64,000 nt of DNA from Desertimonas sp963733085 (GCA_963733085.1 CAVTBY010000005.1:62001-126000), one strand, 5' to 3'. Shown: positions 27,160-37,093, numbered from the stretch's first letter. The notes: generated by a model not told the origin, from the sequence alone. Program-made: numbers and translations.

Positions 27160-29520
27160 ATGAGCGATTCCGCCACCTCGACGATCTCCCCAGCCAACAC
27201 GTCCCGGCTTCCAGTGGCGTCGATCCCCGCGGTTGTTCTCCCCGGGGCGGTCGTCACCCTCACGCTCGGCTCTGACGAGCTGCGCTCGGCCGTCACCGCG
27301 GCGAGGCAGACCAGCGAGGCCCGGATGTTGCTGCACACGGGCAGCGGCGACATCGCCGTCGTCGCCCAGGTGCCCGACGTCGGATCCCTGCCCTCCGGGG
27401 ATCCGGCGGCGGTGATCCGCATCGAAGGGCGTGCCCGCATCGGGGCCTTGCACCAGTCCGAGCGGGGCGCGACCTACGCCGACGCCGAGGTGATCGTCGA
27501 CCCCCGACCGACACCGCGGGTGGAAGCGCTCGCTCGCGAGTTGCGCGGCGTTCTCGGTGTCGTCGCCGAGTTGCGGCGGTCGCGGCGGTTGCCCGAGCTG
27601 CTGCGCACCGCTGCCAACCCTGGCGTCCTCGCCGACGGCGTGGCGACGTGGGCGGAGTTCGATGACGAGAGCCGGCACGCCGTGCTCGCCGCCGTCGACG
27701 TCGGGGAGCGGGTCCAACTCGTTCTCGACTGGGCGCGCAACCACATCGCCGAGTTGCAGGTCGCCGAGTCGATCCGCAACGACGTCACCGAAGGTGTCGA
27801 CAAGCAGCAACGTGAGTACTTGCTGCGCCAGCAGTTGGAGGCGATCCGCAAGGAGCTCGGCGAGGGTGACGGCGACGTCGTCGCCGAGTACCGAACGAAG
27901 CTCGCCGAGTTGCAGCCACCGGAGGCCGCGTACAACTCGATCGCCAAGGAGATCGACCGCCTCGAGCGGACGAGCTCGCAATCACCCGAGCACGGCTGGA
28001 TCCGCACGTGGCTCGATCGCGTCTTCGAGCTGCCGTGGAACACGCGCAGCGACGACAACCTCGACCTCGACAACGTGCGCGCCGTGCTCGATGCCGATCA
28101 TTACGGGCTCGACGACGTCAAGGCGCGAATCGTCGAGTTCATGGCCGTGCGCAAGCTGCGCAGCGAGCGTGGGTTGCCTGTCGTCGATGGCGAGGGCGAC
28201 GGTGACGCGGCGCCACGTCCAACGCCGCGCCAGCACGGCGCGATCATCACGCTCGTCGGTCCTCCCGGCGTGGGCAAGACGAGCCTCGGCGAGTCGGTGG
28301 CCCGGGCGATGGGTCGCAAGTTCGTCCGCGTCGCCCTCGGCGGCATCCGCGACGAAGCCGAGATCCGCGGCCACCGCCGCACCTATGTCGGATCGCAGCC
28401 GGGGCGGATCGCCAAGGCGATGGTCGAGGCCGGAACGGCGAACCCCGTGATCCTCCTCGACGAGGTCGACAAGCTGTCACCTGGTGGCTGGTCGGGTGAT
28501 CCCACTGCAGCTCTGCTGGAGGTGCTCGACCCGGCGCAGAACCACACGTTCCGCGATCACTACCTAGAGCTCGACCTCGACCTCTCCGATGTCGTGTTCA
28601 TCGCCACGGCGAACCTCCTCGACACCGTCCCCGCGCCGCTGCTCGACCGCATGGACGTCGTCCGCCTCGACGGCTACACCGACGACGAGAAGGTGTTCAT
28701 CGCCCGCCGCTACCTGTTGCCTCGCCAGCTCGAACGGGCGGGGCTGCACGCGGGTGAGCTGGACGTCGACGACACCACGATCGTCGCCGTGATTCGCAAT
28801 TACACGCGGGAAGCAGGTGTGCGATCGCTGGAGCGAGAGCTCGGGCGGCTCGCCCGCAAGGCGGCGGCGAGGATCGCTGCCGGCGACGATGTGCCGGAGG
28901 TCGCGCCCGGTGCGCTGCGTGATTGGTTGGGACGACCCAAGCTCGTCGACGACGTGCCCGACCGCACCGAGCTGCCCGGCGTCGCCACCGGCCTCGCCGT
29001 CACCGGCGCCGGAGGCGACGTCCTGTTCATCGAGACGACGGCGTTCCCGACCGGACCGGACACCGAACCGGGGCTGACGCTCACCGGTCAGCTCGGTGAC
29101 GTCATGAAGGAGTCGGCGCAGATCGCCCTCAACTACGTGCGCTCCCATGCCGGCGAGTTGGGTGTCGACGCCGACTCGATGCGCCGACGCTTCCACGTCC
29201 ACGTGCCGGCTGGCGCCGTGCCCAAGGACGGGCCCTCAGCGGGCATCACGATGACGACCGCACTGGTCAGCCTGCTCCGCGATCAAGCGGTCAAGCCGAC
29301 CGTCGGCATGACCGGCGAGATCACCCTGCAGGGCGCCGTGCTCCCGATCGGCGGCGTCAAGCAGAAGGTCCTCGCCGCCCACCGCGCCGGCCTCACCGAG
29401 GTCGTGCTCCCGAAGCGCAACGAGGGCGACCTCGACGACATCCCCGAGCCGGTGCGCGAAGCGATGACGTTCCACCTCGCCGACACCTACGCCGACGTCG
29501 CCGCCGCCGCCTTCGCCTAG
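27160..29520 (+). CDS. lon: ATP-dependent Lon protease
   Basis: 786 aa, a normal Lon length. Start ATG 27160; the frame upstream only mirrors the anti-sigma gene. LON substrate-binding domain (about 1-220, beginning LPVASIPAVVLPGAVVTLTL), AAA+ domain with Walker A GPPGVGKTSL (G367) and Walker B VILLDEVDK, and a LonC serine protease domain with the catalytic Ser in PKDGPSAGITM (S693) and Lys in GGVKQKVLAAHRAG (K736), 43 residues apart as in the family. Degrades misfolded and regulatory proteins in the cytoplasm. Not every actinobacterium has Lon, so its presence is informative. No HspR/HAIR-type operator was recognised in the 91 bp upstream. Confidence 0.96.
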   Translation: MSDSATSTISPANTSRLPVASIPAVVLPGAVVTLTLGSDELRSAVTAARQTSEARMLLHTGSGDIAVVAQVPDVGSLPSGDPAAVIRIEGRARIGALHQSERGATYADAEVIVDPRPTPRVEALARELRGVLGVVAELRRSRRLPELLRTAANPGVLADGVATWAEFDDESRHAVLAAVDVGERVQLVLDWARNHIAELQVAESIRNDVTEGVDKQQREYLLRQQLEAIRKELGEGDGDVVAEYRTKLAELQPPEAAYNSIAKEIDRLERTSSQSPEHGWIRTWLDRVFELPWNTRSDDNLDLDNVRAVLDADHYGLDDVKARIVEFMAVRKLRSERGLPVVDGEGDGDAAPRPTPRQHGAIITLVGPPGVGKTSLGESVARAMGRKFVRVALGGIRDEAEIRGHRRTYVGSQPGRIAKAMVEAGTANPVILLDEVDKLSPGGWSGDPTAALLEVLDPAQNHTFRDHYLELDLDLSDVVFIATANLLDTVPAPLLDRMDVVRLDGYTDDEKVFIARRYLLPRQLERAGLHAGELDVDDTTIVAVIRNYTREAGVRSLERELGRLARKAAARIAAGDDVPEVAPGALRDWLGRPKLVDDVPDRTELPGVATGLAVTGAGGDVLFIETTAFPTGPDTEPGLTLTGQLGDVMKESAQIALNYVRSHAGELGVDADSMRRRFHVHVPAGAVPKDGPSAGITMTTALVSLLRDQAVKPTVGMTGEITLQGAVLPIGGVKQKVLAAHRAGLTEVVLPKRNEGDLDDIPEPVREAMTFHLADTYADVAAAAFA

Positions 29521-29532
29521 TCCCACCCCCGG

Positions 29533-29581
29533 CCATCGGAGTGTTTGCTGCCGGGATTCTCGGCACCTGACACTCCGATGG
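29533..29581. terminator. Inverted repeat after lon
   Basis: CCATCGGAGTG (29533-29543) pairs with CACTCCGATGG (29571-29581), with an inner TGCCG/CGGCA stem. It begins 12 bp after the lon stop and ends 34 bp before tRNA-Gly, so a terminator for lon is likely. The arm shares CCATCGG with the palindromes at 11445 and 20801. Confidence 0.65.
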
Positions 29582-29614
29582 CGGCGCTTCCCTCCGCTAA
29601 CCTGAGGCGTCTTC

Positions 29615-29685
29615 GCGGATGTAGTTCAATGGCAGAACATCAGCTTCCCAAGCTGAATACGGGGGTTCGATTCCCCTCATCCGCT
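29615..29685 (+). tRNA. tRNA-Gly (anticodon CCC)
   Basis: 71-nt cloverleaf: acceptor GCGGATG/CATCCGC, D stem GTTC/GAAC, anticodon stem TCAGC/GCTGA with loop TTCCCAA giving CCC, and the T arm with loop TTCGATT. The 3' CCA is not encoded. A small GATGTC-GCGA-GACATC hairpin (29693-29708) follows and may help end the transcript. From there to 29839 I see no gene. Confidence 0.95.
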
Positions 29686-29839
29686 CTCGTGTGATGTCGC
29701 GAGACATCGGAAACCGCCGACGGCGTGACTCCTTCGTCCGATCGGTGCGCGCACGTCGATGGCGCATCGATCAACGAATCAGCTCACAGCGACGACGTCA
29801 TCATCCACATGGGAGTGAAAGGAATCGCCGAGTAGGGCG

Positions 29840-32119
29840 TCAGACGTGCTCGAGCAGGCCGAGCTCGTGCATTCGCTCGATGGTCTCGCTGCGCGAAGAC
29901 ACGCCGAGCTTGCGATAGATGGAGATCGCCTGGGTCTTCACCGTGTGGCGGGAGACGTACAGACGCTCGCCGATCTCTCGGAACGAGAGATGGGTCGGCA
30001 GGAGCGGCAGCAGCCGCAGCTCGGCAGTCGTGAGCGACGATGCCCCCAGGCTTTCAGCCCGAATTGTTTCGACCCTCGCCCGCAGCTCGTCGGCCTCCTG
30101 CGGCAGGTTGCCAAGGTCCGGCCGTTGCTGGAAGATGTCGTTGGCCTGCTGGAGGACCGCCCGCGCGCCTCCCGGATCGGCGAGGGCGATGTAGGCCCTC
30201 GCCATCTCGAGCAGCGCCCGGGCCGAGACAACGGGGATGGCGTAGGTCAGCACCGGTCTGAGCCGAGCGGCTCGTGCGACGAGCTGGCGTCCCTGCTCCT
30301 GGTCACCGCGTCGGGAGGCGATCCGGGCAGCACGTGCATAGACGAGGGCGCTTGTCCAATAGTCGTCGAACTGGCCTCCATGCATGATCGTCAACGCCTG
30401 ATCGACGAACGCGCCGGCCGCCGCCCAGTCATCCCGTTCGATTGCCGCGGTGGCGCGGTCGGCGTGGAGGAGGGCGGCAAACGGTCGGTCGCCGCTGCTC
30501 GTCGCTTCGTCGACGGCGCGGGCGAAGAACCCATCGGCGCGGTCGGCGTCGCCCTCGAGCAGGTAGGAAAGGCCCTCGACTTGGATCATGTTGGCGCGAA
30601 ACCCACCGGCTGGGAGGAGTCCCTGCAAGGCCATCTGGGCGTCTCGCCGCATCGCCTCCACCCCGTTGCGGCACCGGTTCGCTCGCAGGTAGGCCACCAT
30701 GCCTTCGACGGTGCTCCCATCAGGGAGCAATCCTGTCGCGCTGGCCGCCTCAGCGGCGTCCGCCCAACGCTCAGCGCGGCCCGGGCGTCCGGCGATTGCA
30801 AAGCTCACCGAACCGGTCACGGCTATCTCCGGGTAGCGCTCGATCAGGCCGTTCTCCTCGAACCACTCCAGCCAGCGCAGGACCGTGTCGGCGCGTCCAC
30901 TCGCAAACACGGGGTTGCAGATCTGCAACACGAGGCGGGCCACCGTGTCGGCGTCGCCGGCGGCCTGGGCGTGGTCGATGGCGTTCTCAGGCATCCCGTT
31001 CGCTTCGCACCAGATGGCCGCCCGGGAATGGAGCTCGGCCACGTTGGCAGGCTCACGCCGCCGCAACTCAGATGCCAGCAGCTCGCGGAACAGTTGGTGG
31101 TAGCGATACCACTCCCGGTGGCGGTCGAGCGGCACCACCAACAAGTTGCGGCTCTCCAACCGCTCGAGGAGCTGGGTGGATCGCTTCCCGCCTGTGACGG
31201 CGTCACACAACGCACCGCACATGCGGTCGAGAATCGACGTGCGGGTCAGAAACAACACGTCGGCGCGCGAAACACGGTTGAGGAACTCGGAACGCAGGTA
31301 GTCAGCCATGAACCGGTCGTCGCCGGTGAAGGTCGATCCAACCTCCGTGGATGCGCCACCCGCCTTCATCGCGAGCGCGGCGAGGTACAGCCCGACCGGC
31401 CAGCCCTCGGTCAGTTGGACCAGCTCATGAACATCCGCTTCGGACAGTTCGACCCCGGCCGCGCTCAGCAACGAAGCGGCCTCGTGGTGTCTCATCGACA
31501 GGTCCTCGACTCCGACTTCGACGAGGCCGCCTTGAGAACGCAGCCGCGCTGCTGGCAGCGGCAATGCGTCCCGCGAGCCGATCGCGATCTGCGAGCCATC
31601 CGGCAGTCCGAGTGCGAGGGCGGCGACGGCGTCAAGGGTGTCCTGATTCGTCACGGCCTCGAGGTGATCGAGAACGAGGGACACTGGTTGCTCCATCGTG
31701 GACATCGCCGCATTCAGTCGTCGGGGCGCCTTGATGCTGGCTCCGGAGGAGGTGATCGATCGGAACACCCCGGGATCAATTTCCTCGATGCGGTTCAACG
31801 CCATGGCGATGTAGGTCAACAGGACGGTTGGATCATTGTCTTGGGCGTCGGCGGACACCCAGCCCACCCGCGATGGAGTGCGTTGTGCCCATTGCGCCAG
31901 CAACGTCGTCTTGCCGTAACCGGGCGGAGCGACGACCGAGATCACCGGCGACGTGCCGGCGGCGGCGAGGCGCTCGACGAGGTCGGTCCTCGCCACGAGC
32001 CCCGGCCGGGCAACCGGAGGGTGGAGCTTGATGTCGGCGACCTCGAACGCCACCTTGGGCGACAGACGGTTGACCCCTCCGGGTGGCGATGCCGAGCCAT
32101 CGCCAACCCGCGTTTCCAC
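29840..32119 (-). CDS. MalT-type LuxR transcription regulator (LAL family)
   Basis: 759 aa from GTG 32119. N-terminal NTPase with Walker A SVVAPPGYGKTTLL (K70) and Walker B-like VSLVLDHLEAV, then a long TPR-like helical region, then a C-terminal LuxR helix-turn-helix (about 695-755: LTTAELRLLPLLPTHLSFRE; VSRHTVKTQAISIYRKLGV). Large ATP-dependent regulators of this class integrate a small-molecule or stress signal. It stands alone in its transcription unit and is followed on the same strand by nothing, but it sits beside the DUF4239/DUF1269/DUF389/cyd block and may control part of it. That link is inferred from position. Confidence 0.9.
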   Translation of the reverse strand: METRVGDGSASPPGGVNRLSPKVAFEVADIKLHPPVARPGLVARTDLVERLAAAGTSPVISVVAPPGYGKTTLLAQWAQRTPSRVGWVSADAQDNDPTVLLTYIAMALNRIEEIDPGVFRSITSSGASIKAPRRLNAAMSTMEQPVSLVLDHLEAVTNQDTLDAVAALALGLPDGSQIAIGSRDALPLPAARLRSQGGLVEVGVEDLSMRHHEAASLLSAAGVELSEADVHELVQLTEGWPVGLYLAALAMKAGGASTEVGSTFTGDDRFMADYLRSEFLNRVSRADVLFLTRTSILDRMCGALCDAVTGGKRSTQLLERLESRNLLVVPLDRHREWYRYHQLFRELLASELRRREPANVAELHSRAAIWCEANGMPENAIDHAQAAGDADTVARLVLQICNPVFASGRADTVLRWLEWFEENGLIERYPEIAVTGSVSFAIAGRPGRAERWADAAEAASATGLLPDGSTVEGMVAYLRANRCRNGVEAMRRDAQMALQGLLPAGGFRANMIQVEGLSYLLEGDADRADGFFARAVDEATSSGDRPFAALLHADRATAAIERDDWAAAGAFVDQALTIMHGGQFDDYWTSALVYARAARIASRRGDQEQGRQLVARAARLRPVLTYAIPVVSARALLEMARAYIALADPGGARAVLQQANDIFQQRPDLGNLPQEADELRARVETIRAESLGASSLTTAELRLLPLLPTHLSFREIGERLYVSRHTVKTQAISIYRKLGVSSRSETIERMHELGLLEHV

Positions 32120-32212
32120 GCCAAGAAAGTAGCTGGCCGGGCCCCGCGCGTGCGGAGCGAAAGTGAGCGTCTCACGATGTGGTCAGTGCCGCGTGTGACC
32201 TACTCGGACCGC

Positions 32213-33037
32213 CTACAGCGCGTTCCCGCTGTCGTCGCACGGTGGCGGCGCGTCCTGGCCGGCGATCGACAGTTCCTGGTCGATGATCTCCAACGTCCGC
32301 TCCATGGCCACGGGACGGAGACCCCCAACGCCGTCGTGAAACGGATTGTCGAGGAAGTTGAGGAGCAACAGCATCGACGTGATCACCGCCACCACCGTGC
32401 CGATGAGCAGCGCCTGGACGACCGCCCGCTCTCCGCTGTCGGCGAAGAACAACATGAAGATGAAGATCAGACCGGCGCTGAAGAACAGCACCACCCACAG
32501 CGGCGTCGGAATCACCCCGATCGCTCCGTGGATTCGATCGTTGCGGGCTTCCTCGCGCGTCGACGTCTGGTCCATCCATCGGTCGTAGGCGGACTGCTCC
32601 GTGGGCGTTTGCGGGTCGACCGTGCGCAGCGTCCTGAACATTTCGATCCCCCACGGGTTGATCTGCTCACCAAGCGTCCCGGACTCCATTCGCTCCCACT
32701 GCACACCGGCCACCGAACGCGCATAACAGACGAGTTCGCCGGTCAGCTCACTGGCCGCTTCCGGCGCGAAGAACTGTGCCGTCTCGACCTGCTGCGCAAC
32801 GGTGAGGGCTTCGACCTCGGCGCCGGCGCGAGCAGCGTCGTAGCTCGTGAATGCCAGAAAGACAACGAACCCCAACAGCACGGCGAACCCCGTCGCCAAC
32901 ACGCCGAATACACCCGCGGCACGATCTCCATCGTGGAAATAGCTGCCGTCCGGGGCAGTGCGACGAACGAGAAGCATCGCGGCGATGGCGATCGCCGCTG
33001 CCCCGACGACGACGAGAGAGGCGAGGACGAGGCTCAT
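32213..33037 (-). CDS. DUF4239-type membrane protein
   Basis: 274 aa. Two N-terminal helices (LVLASLVVVGAAAIAIAAML; GVFGVLATGFAVLLGFVVFL), a soluble middle (AARAGAEVEALTVAQQVETA...), then two C-terminal helices (PTPLWVVLFFSAGLIFIFML; ALLIGTVVAVITSMLLLLNF). Spacing and the phrase GFAVLLGFVVFLAFTSYDAA fit the DUF4239 (bestrophin-like) family of unknown function. Divergent from the 33080 gene by 42 bp; 93 bp separate it from the LuxR gene start on the same strand. Confidence 0.75.
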   Translation of the reverse strand: MSLVLASLVVVGAAAIAIAAMLLVRRTAPDGSYFHDGDRAAGVFGVLATGFAVLLGFVVFLAFTSYDAARAGAEVEALTVAQQVETAQFFAPEAASELTGELVCYARSVAGVQWERMESGTLGEQINPWGIEMFRTLRTVDPQTPTEQSAYDRWMDQTSTREEARNDRIHGAIGVIPTPLWVVLFFSAGLIFIFMLFFADSGERAVVQALLIGTVVAVITSMLLLLNFLDNPFHDGVGGLRPVAMERTLEIIDQELSIAGQDAPPPCDDSGNAL

Positions 33038-33079
33038 GACGGTTGGTCTCGGGGCCCCGGGCGGTGGGTACCTCGGGGC

Positions 33080-33724
33080 ATGACGCTAACCCAGCGGCCC
33101 CGATGCGACGCGACAACGATCGGGCAGGCGGACTCGGGACTTTCACCCATACAGGGCGATGTCAGCGGTCTTGTTGATTCGTACGTTGGTGGCATTGGTG
33201 ACAGGACCACCGTTCTCGGTGTTGCGACCTACGCGGACACGGGCACCGCAATGGCCGATTTCCAGACCCTGTTGCGAATCCATCAAACCGGTGAGGGCAA
33301 TCACGTCGCCGCCGCCATTCTCGTGAAGGGCAGCGACGGCAAGCTTCACCTCGACCACCACGACACGACGGCAGCAGACCTCGAGTGGGGAGGTGCGCTC
33401 GTCGCTGGCGCGCTGGCGGTCGTCGCCGCCCCGCTGGCGATCGCCCCGTTGAGCGTCGCCGCCACCCGGAACACCACGTGGGCCGGAGCCGGAGGCATCG
33501 TCGGCTACTTCTGGCACAACATCCCGAAGGGTCAGCTGTTGCGGATGAGTGACCTGGCGGAGTCGGGACAAGCCGCCTTGGTTGTCGTCGTGCTCGATCA
33601 CACTGCGACCGACATCGAGGCACTGCTGGGCAACGCCACCGAGGTGATCGTCGCCGAAAGCGATGGCGGCGACATCGAACTCGCCTTTGAGGAGGCGATG
33701 GCGCGCGAGCAACCGCTGTCCTGA
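33080..33724 (+). CDS. DUF1269/DUF6325-like membrane-associated protein
   Basis: 214 aa from ATG 33080. The first 45 or so residues are poorly supported; ATG 33251 is a later option, but the family-like strand VLGVATYADTGTAMADFQTL lies across it, so an upstream start is needed. The body has AAAILVKGSDGKLHLDHHDT, a Gly/Ala-rich hydrophobic stretch (about 110-150, with GGALVAGALAVVAAPLAIAP), and a C-terminal domain LVVVVLDHTATDIEALLGNA. The layout is that of DUF1269-type proteins, often found in stress-related clusters. Its stop abuts the stop of the convergent DUF389 gene (TGATCA). Confidence 0.65.
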   Translation: MTLTQRPRCDATTIGQADSGLSPIQGDVSGLVDSYVGGIGDRTTVLGVATYADTGTAMADFQTLLRIHQTGEGNHVAAAILVKGSDGKLHLDHHDTTAADLEWGGALVAGALAVVAAPLAIAPLSVAATRNTTWAGAGGIVGYFWHNIPKGQLLRMSDLAESGQAALVVVVLDHTATDIEALLGNATEVIVAESDGGDIELAFEEAMAREQPLS

Positions 33725-34645
33725 TCACGGCCGAGCCTGGCCGGACGGTCCGGATGCACCTCGGAGACGGCGCTGCACCAGCAGGGTCAGCGTGCTGCCG
33801 GTGACGATGCACACCACGTTCGTCGTCAGCACCTCCAGCGCACCGCGACCACCCTCGGCGGAGCCGAGCCCGATGGCACATCCGATGTACGCAGCGGCAG
33901 GAATCGTCGTCACGGAGATGGCGACCCCGACCGCCGAGCTCGCCGCGGTCTCGTACGCCAGCATCCCAGCCATGCCAGCGGCGAGGGCGACAAGAACGGC
34001 ACCCGGTCCGACCTCGGTCAGCGACGGCCCGAGCACGCTGTCGTCCAGCACCAAGTCATCGTCGACACGTCCGACGAGCCGAAGCACAGCGGTCGTTGCC
34101 GCGGCTGTCAGGGCGGCCGCCGCAAGTCCGATGCACAGCGTGAAGGTGGCCCGCCCGGCGAGCACCCACCGCCGCTCCACGAGCCCGACGGCGGTGGCCG
34201 AGATGGGTAGCAAGTCCGGGCTCAGCGCCATCGCCCCGACCACGAGGATCGATGAGCCGTCGAGCACCCCGACGCCTGCGACGACTCCGGCGGCGGCCAT
34301 GAAGAGGAGATACAGCAGTGCGGTGCGGGCATGTTCTGCAGCCCGGCCAGTTACCTCCGCCCATACCGCCGTCGCGCCCGGCGATGCTCGCTGACGCCGC
34401 CTCCATCCGAGCGGCTCGATGCTGGTGGTTCGCCAGAGGACGACGTCGTCGGCGGCGAGACCGTTGCGCCGCAACAAGTCGAGCACGTCGTCGGCGACGT
34501 CGACGTCGAGCTCGCCGGTCACCTGGGTGAGGTTCCTGGCAGTGCGACCGCCGATCATGACATGCCGTACGCCGGCGATGGTGCCGAGCTGCTGCTGGAC
34601 CGACTCGGCTCCCTCCGGAGGTACGTAGGCGCGGAGTTGGAGCAC
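33725..34645 (-). CDS. DUF389 membrane protein
   Basis: 306 aa. N-terminal ferredoxin-like cytoplasmic part (about 1-85: MLQLRAYVPPEGAESVQQQL; DVLDLLRRNGLAADDVVLWR), then five or six membrane helices with GSSILVVGAMALSPDLLPIS and MLAYETAASSAVGVAISVTT, typical of DUF389 proteins (function unsettled). It begins 9 bp after the cydB stop on the same strand and is therefore probably the last gene of a cydA-cydB-DUF389 operon. Intact. Confidence 0.85.
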   Translation of the reverse strand: MLQLRAYVPPEGAESVQQQLGTIAGVRHVMIGGRTARNLTQVTGELDVDVADDVLDLLRRNGLAADDVVLWRTTSIEPLGWRRRQRASPGATAVWAEVTGRAAEHARTALLYLLFMAAAGVVAGVGVLDGSSILVVGAMALSPDLLPISATAVGLVERRWVLAGRATFTLCIGLAAAALTAAATTAVLRLVGRVDDDLVLDDSVLGPSLTEVGPGAVLVALAAGMAGMLAYETAASSAVGVAISVTTIPAAAYIGCAIGLGSAEGGRGALEVLTTNVVCIVTGSTLTLLVQRRLRGASGPSGQARP

Positions 34646-34654
34646 GGCTCGGCG

Positions 34655-35660
34655 TCAGTCGACGCCCTCGTCGGGGAGCAGGCTCTTCTGGTCGAGGGTG
34701 TACAGCAGAATGAATCCGGGCACGACGATGACGGCAGCAGCGATGACGGCGACGAGCAGCGCGCCGAGCGTGCCGGACGGCGCGGCGGCGTCGGACCTCG
34801 AGCGTCTCGGGGAGGAGGTACGGCCACTGCGCCACGCCCCAACCGATCACGATGCTGGCTACGGCGCCGATGGAGAGCAGGCGGGCCCAGCGGTGGGCAT
34901 CGCGGACCAGCAGGACGAGCGACGTGATGCCACAGGCCGCCGACACGAGCACCAACGGGAGTGCCTTGGAGGTCAGCTCGTCGAACAGGTAGCGGGCGTC
35001 GGCTCGCAGAATGAAGATTCCGATGAACGCCGCCAACCCGGCGACGACGCCGGCCACCATCGCCCGACGGCGGAAGTAGTCGGCCATCGTCTCGTCACCC
35101 AGCCGGCGGGCATCCCACACCAGGTACACCGCGGCCAGGTAGGCGACGACGACGACCGCCAACACGCCGCCGAGCACGGATGTCGGGTTGACCCAGCTGT
35201 CCCACGGGTCGCCGGCGATGCCGCCGGCCGGAACGCGTCCCGACGCGATCGCCCCGGCGATTGCGCCAAAGCAGTAGGGGACGATCACTGAGGAGACGGC
35301 GAACGCGGCCCCGAAGTTGCGGCGATCACGCGTGCGGAACACGGTCTTGCGAAAGGCGAAGCTGGATCCACGGAGCACGATCCCGAAGGCGGCCAACGTG
35401 AGCGGGACGAACAGCGTCAGGGTGATCGACGCGAACGCTTCGGAGAACCCCGTCCACAACACGACGAGGCAGAAGATCAACCACACGTGGTTGGCCTCCC
35501 ACACCGGTCCGATCGAGTGGTCGATCATCTCTCGGGGGCGTTGGCCGGTGGCCGGGCCGCCGGCGACGAGATCCCAGAAGCCGGCACCGAAATCGGCGCC
35601 GGCGAAGACGGCGTAGGCGGTGACGCCGGCGAGCAACACGGCGGCGATGACCCCGTCCAT
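34655..35660 (-). CDS. cydB: Cytochrome bd oxidase subunit II (one frameshift near the 3' end)
   Basis: About 334 aa, start ATG 35660 overlapping the cydA stop (TGATG). Family features: N-terminal AVFAGADFGAGFWDLVAGG, IDHSIGPVWEANHVWLIFCL, and about eight membrane helices. An extra C near 34794 shifts the frame after YLLPETLEV; removing it gives VDAAAPSGTLGALLVAVIAA and a normal C-terminus LYTLDQKSLLPDEGVD ending at 34655. With CydA forms the high-affinity quinol oxidase used at low oxygen or under stress. Confidence 0.92.
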
Positions 35661-37093
35661 CAGACAGTCACTTCCTCGTCCTCGGGTGCCTCGGCGAGCG
35701 GCTCGCGCGGGCCGTACGGCACCTCGTGCTCGGCGAGGCCGAGTACGCGGAAGCGCCTGCTCATCTTGCGCAGGATCAGGATGGTCGTGATCCCGAGTCC
35801 GATGTACAGGGCGCCGATGAGCACGAACGTGATCCACACCCCGGTGTTGCCCGTGGCGGCATCCTCGACCCTCATCAGTTCGTAGACGATCCATGGTTGG
35901 CGGCCAACCTCACTGACCACCCATCCCGCCTCCATGCAGATGATGGCGGCCACGCCGGCGCCCGAAGCGATGCGCAGGAAGAGCTTGCTCTTCGGCATGT
36001 CCTTGCGGAAGATCCAGCACAGCCAGTACCAGGCCGACAGGAGGAACAGCAACGTGCCAAGCCCGACCATCACGTCCCACGCGAGGTGAACGGTGTTGAC
36101 CTGAGAGATCGTCGGACGCTCGTCGGCTGGGACCGTATTCAGGCCCTGGATGACCGTGCTCGCTCCATCGGTCGGATCGGACAGCCATGAGGCGAGTCCG
36201 GGGATCCTGATGCCGCCGGTCACCTCTCCATCCGAGTTGAGATGGCCGAACAGTGTCTCGGGGACGTCGTCCGTCGTCTCGGGTACGAGCTCGATCGCCG
36301 CGAACTTGACCGGCTGGTTGTTGTACACCCAGCGGGCCAGCGAGTCGCCGACAGCCATCTGCAGCGGGATGGCGACGGCGGCGACGGTGAACGGGATCAG
36401 AAATCCGAGACGGTGGTAGCGGTCGCGACGACCGCGCAGCATTCCCACCGCATACACGGAGGCGACGAGGAAGCCCCCCACGACGTACGCGGCGATGACC
36501 ATGTGGGCAGCCATCAGCGGCATCGCGTCGTTGAAGATCACCTCCCACGGATCGACGTCGACCACCTCGCCGTTGCTGTCGAGGGTGAACCCCTCCGGCG
36601 AGTTCATCCAGGCGTTGGCGGCCACCACCGAGACGCTGCCGAGGATGCCGGTGAGCACGACCGGCACACCGGTCCAGAAGTGCGCCCACGGCGACAGCCG
36701 TCGCCATCCGTAGATGTAGATCGAGATGAAGATCGCTTCGGTGAAGAAGAAGATCCCCTCGAAGGCAAAGGGGATGCCGAACGCCTCGCCCCATTGGCCC
36801 ATGAACTTCGGCCACAGCAATCCGAATTCGAACGACAGCACCGTGCCCGTGACGGCGCCGACGGCGAAGGTGACGGCCATGTATTTGGACCAACGTTGGG
36901 CCAACTGCATCGCGTCGGCATCCCCGCGTTTGATGCCTCGGTAGTTGGCGATCAGCGCCATGAACGCCCACGACACCCCGAGCGGCACGAGGATGATGTG
37001 GAACGCGAGCGTGAAGGCCATCTGGGCGCGCGCCCAGGGCACCGGGTTCACCGCAAGGATCGACCCGGCCAGACCCTCGATCACGGCGCCCAT
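35660..37093 (-). CDS. cydA: Cytochrome bd oxidase subunit I
   Basis: 477 aa from ATG 37093 (GGAG just upstream; a TTG four codons earlier is an alternative). Haem-ligand region RAQMAFTLAFHIILVPLGVS, signature GRQPWIVYELMR and a Q-loop region (IPGLASWLSDPTDGASTVIQ) of the shorter type are present. About nine membrane helices. Catalyses quinol oxidation and O2 reduction at haems b558, b595 and d. First gene of cydAB-DUF389. The upstream 37094-37350 stretch holds hairpins and the end of the decarboxylase unit; the cyd promoter must lie there. Confidence 0.95.
   Translation of the reverse strand: MGAVIEGLAGSILAVNPVPWARAQMAFTLAFHIILVPLGVSWAFMALIANYRGIKRGDADAMQLAQRWSKYMAVTFAVGAVTGTVLSFEFGLLWPKFMGQWGEAFGIPFAFEGIFFFTEAIFISIYIYGWRRLSPWAHFWTGVPVVLTGILGSVSVVAANAWMNSPEGFTLDSNGEVVDVDPWEVIFNDAMPLMAAHMVIAAYVVGGFLVASVYAVGMLRGRRDRYHRLGFLIPFTVAAVAIPLQMAVGDSLARWVYNNQPVKFAAIELVPETTDDVPETLFGHLNSDGEVTGGIRIPGLASWLSDPTDGASTVIQGLNTVPADERPTISQVNTVHLAWDVMVGLGTLLFLLSAWYWLCWIFRKDMPKSKLFLRIASGAGVAAIICMEAGWVVSEVGRQPWIVYELMRVEDAATGNTGVWITFVLIGALYIGLGITTILILRKMSRRFRVLGLAEHEVPYGPREPLAEAPEDEEVTV

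Noticed and set aside
29846..33079. Plus-strand open frame of over 1000 codons leading into the 33080 gene
   Set aside because: It lies opposite the MalT-type regulator and DUF4239 gene, both clearly real, and its own translation is Arg/Gly-rich noise.
34056..34654. Long minus-strand frame continuing CydB to 34056
   Set aside because: The sequence after about 34795 is Arg-rich noise in that frame; a one-base correction gives the normal CydB end at 34655, before the DUF389 gene.
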